From contig NC_007912.1 in the NCBI RefSeq assembly GCF_000013665.1, positions 2,218,501 to 2,282,500 of the forward strand: a stretch of 64,000 nt of DNA, read 5' to 3'. The stretch is from Saccharophagus degradans 2-40. Its GTDB lineage: Bacteria > Pseudomonadota > Gammaproteobacteria > Pseudomonadales > Cellvibrionaceae. The translations under genes were made by a program, and so were the position numbers. A model generated the notes under the pieces. It ran no database searches, was not told where the DNA came from, and worked only from the letters and a program-made list of their open reading frames with translations. Below, piece after piece: positions 63,968 to 64,000 of the stretch. Numbering within the stretch: the first letter of the stretch is position 1; every line of letters begins with the position of its first letter.

Positions 63968-64000
63968 GTGGACGCTTTTAAATCTACGCTGCAAGAGTGG
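63968..64000 (+). CDS. Start of a further gene (3' partial)
   Basis: GTG at 63968 is preceded by GGAG at a 6-base distance and opens an uninterrupted frame (VDAFKSTLQEW) that runs off the window. Only 11 codons are visible, so no product can be named. Confidence 0.4.
   Translation, partial: MDAFKSTLQEW

Overview
The window reads as chromosomal DNA of a marine gammaproteobacterium of the Cellvibrionales type, most like Saccharophagus or a close relative. This is inferred from moderate GC, a Pseudomonas-like block topA - DUF6586 - small protein - sulA - lexA - psrA - nagZ, a GH115 xylan alpha-glucuronidase and a GH51 arabinofuranosidase, and a sodium channel/antiporter pair that suits a marine cell. 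I recognised no insertion sequence, prophage, CRISPR array, tRNA or rRNA. The species call rests on protein recognition, not on a search.

Layout. 0-8.6 kb: a minus-strand MoxR/Bat operon in the order moxR, DUF58, DUF4381, batA, batB (fused to a TPR and Q/E-rich tail), batD, then a ceramidase-like membrane protein. 8.9-15.3 kb: the giant NAD-glutamate dehydrogenase, a DUF2835 protein and pyrD. 15.3-16.8 kb: rmf, then about 1 kb without a gene that holds several stem-loops and ends in a terminator before rlmKL. 16.8-21.2 kb: rlmKL and uvrB. 21.2-29.4 kb: a membrane protein, GH115, and a four-gene ABC exporter (adaptor, ATPase, two FtsX-type permeases). 29.4-32.6 kb: TerC, then a voltage-gated Na+ channel translationally coupled to NhaA. 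33-38.8 kb: single genes (Dabb, periplasmic metallo-beta-lactamase-fold enzyme, DUF1287, arylamine N-acetyltransferase), then GH51 with a GntR/FCD regulator.

39-46 kb: a minus-strand envelope glycolipid cluster with a flippase-like membrane protein, an ArnC/DPM-like GT2, an ArnT-like GT39, an 812-residue fusion of a PAP2 phosphatase to a second GT39, and a stand-alone PAP2 phosphatase. 46-49.6 kb: a PP2C phosphatase divergent from an FHA protein, a DUF5610 protein and a glutaredoxin-like protein. 49.6-55.7 kb: slt, the ABC-F ATPase uup, a universal stress protein and two unknown membrane-anchored proteins. 56.4-64 kb: topA, two small conserved proteins, the SOS pair lexA-sulA behind two tandem LexA boxes, a DUF6763 protein, psrA and nagZ, then the first codons of another gene.

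Most of the window is housekeeping. The best candidates for something undescribed are the structured non-coding region 15.8-16.7 kb, the PAP2-GT39 fusion within its glycolipid cluster, the NhaA/Na+ channel coupling with a terminator hairpin in the nhaA leader, and an apparent non-canonical start codon in terC. No complete new multi-gene defence or mobile system was found.
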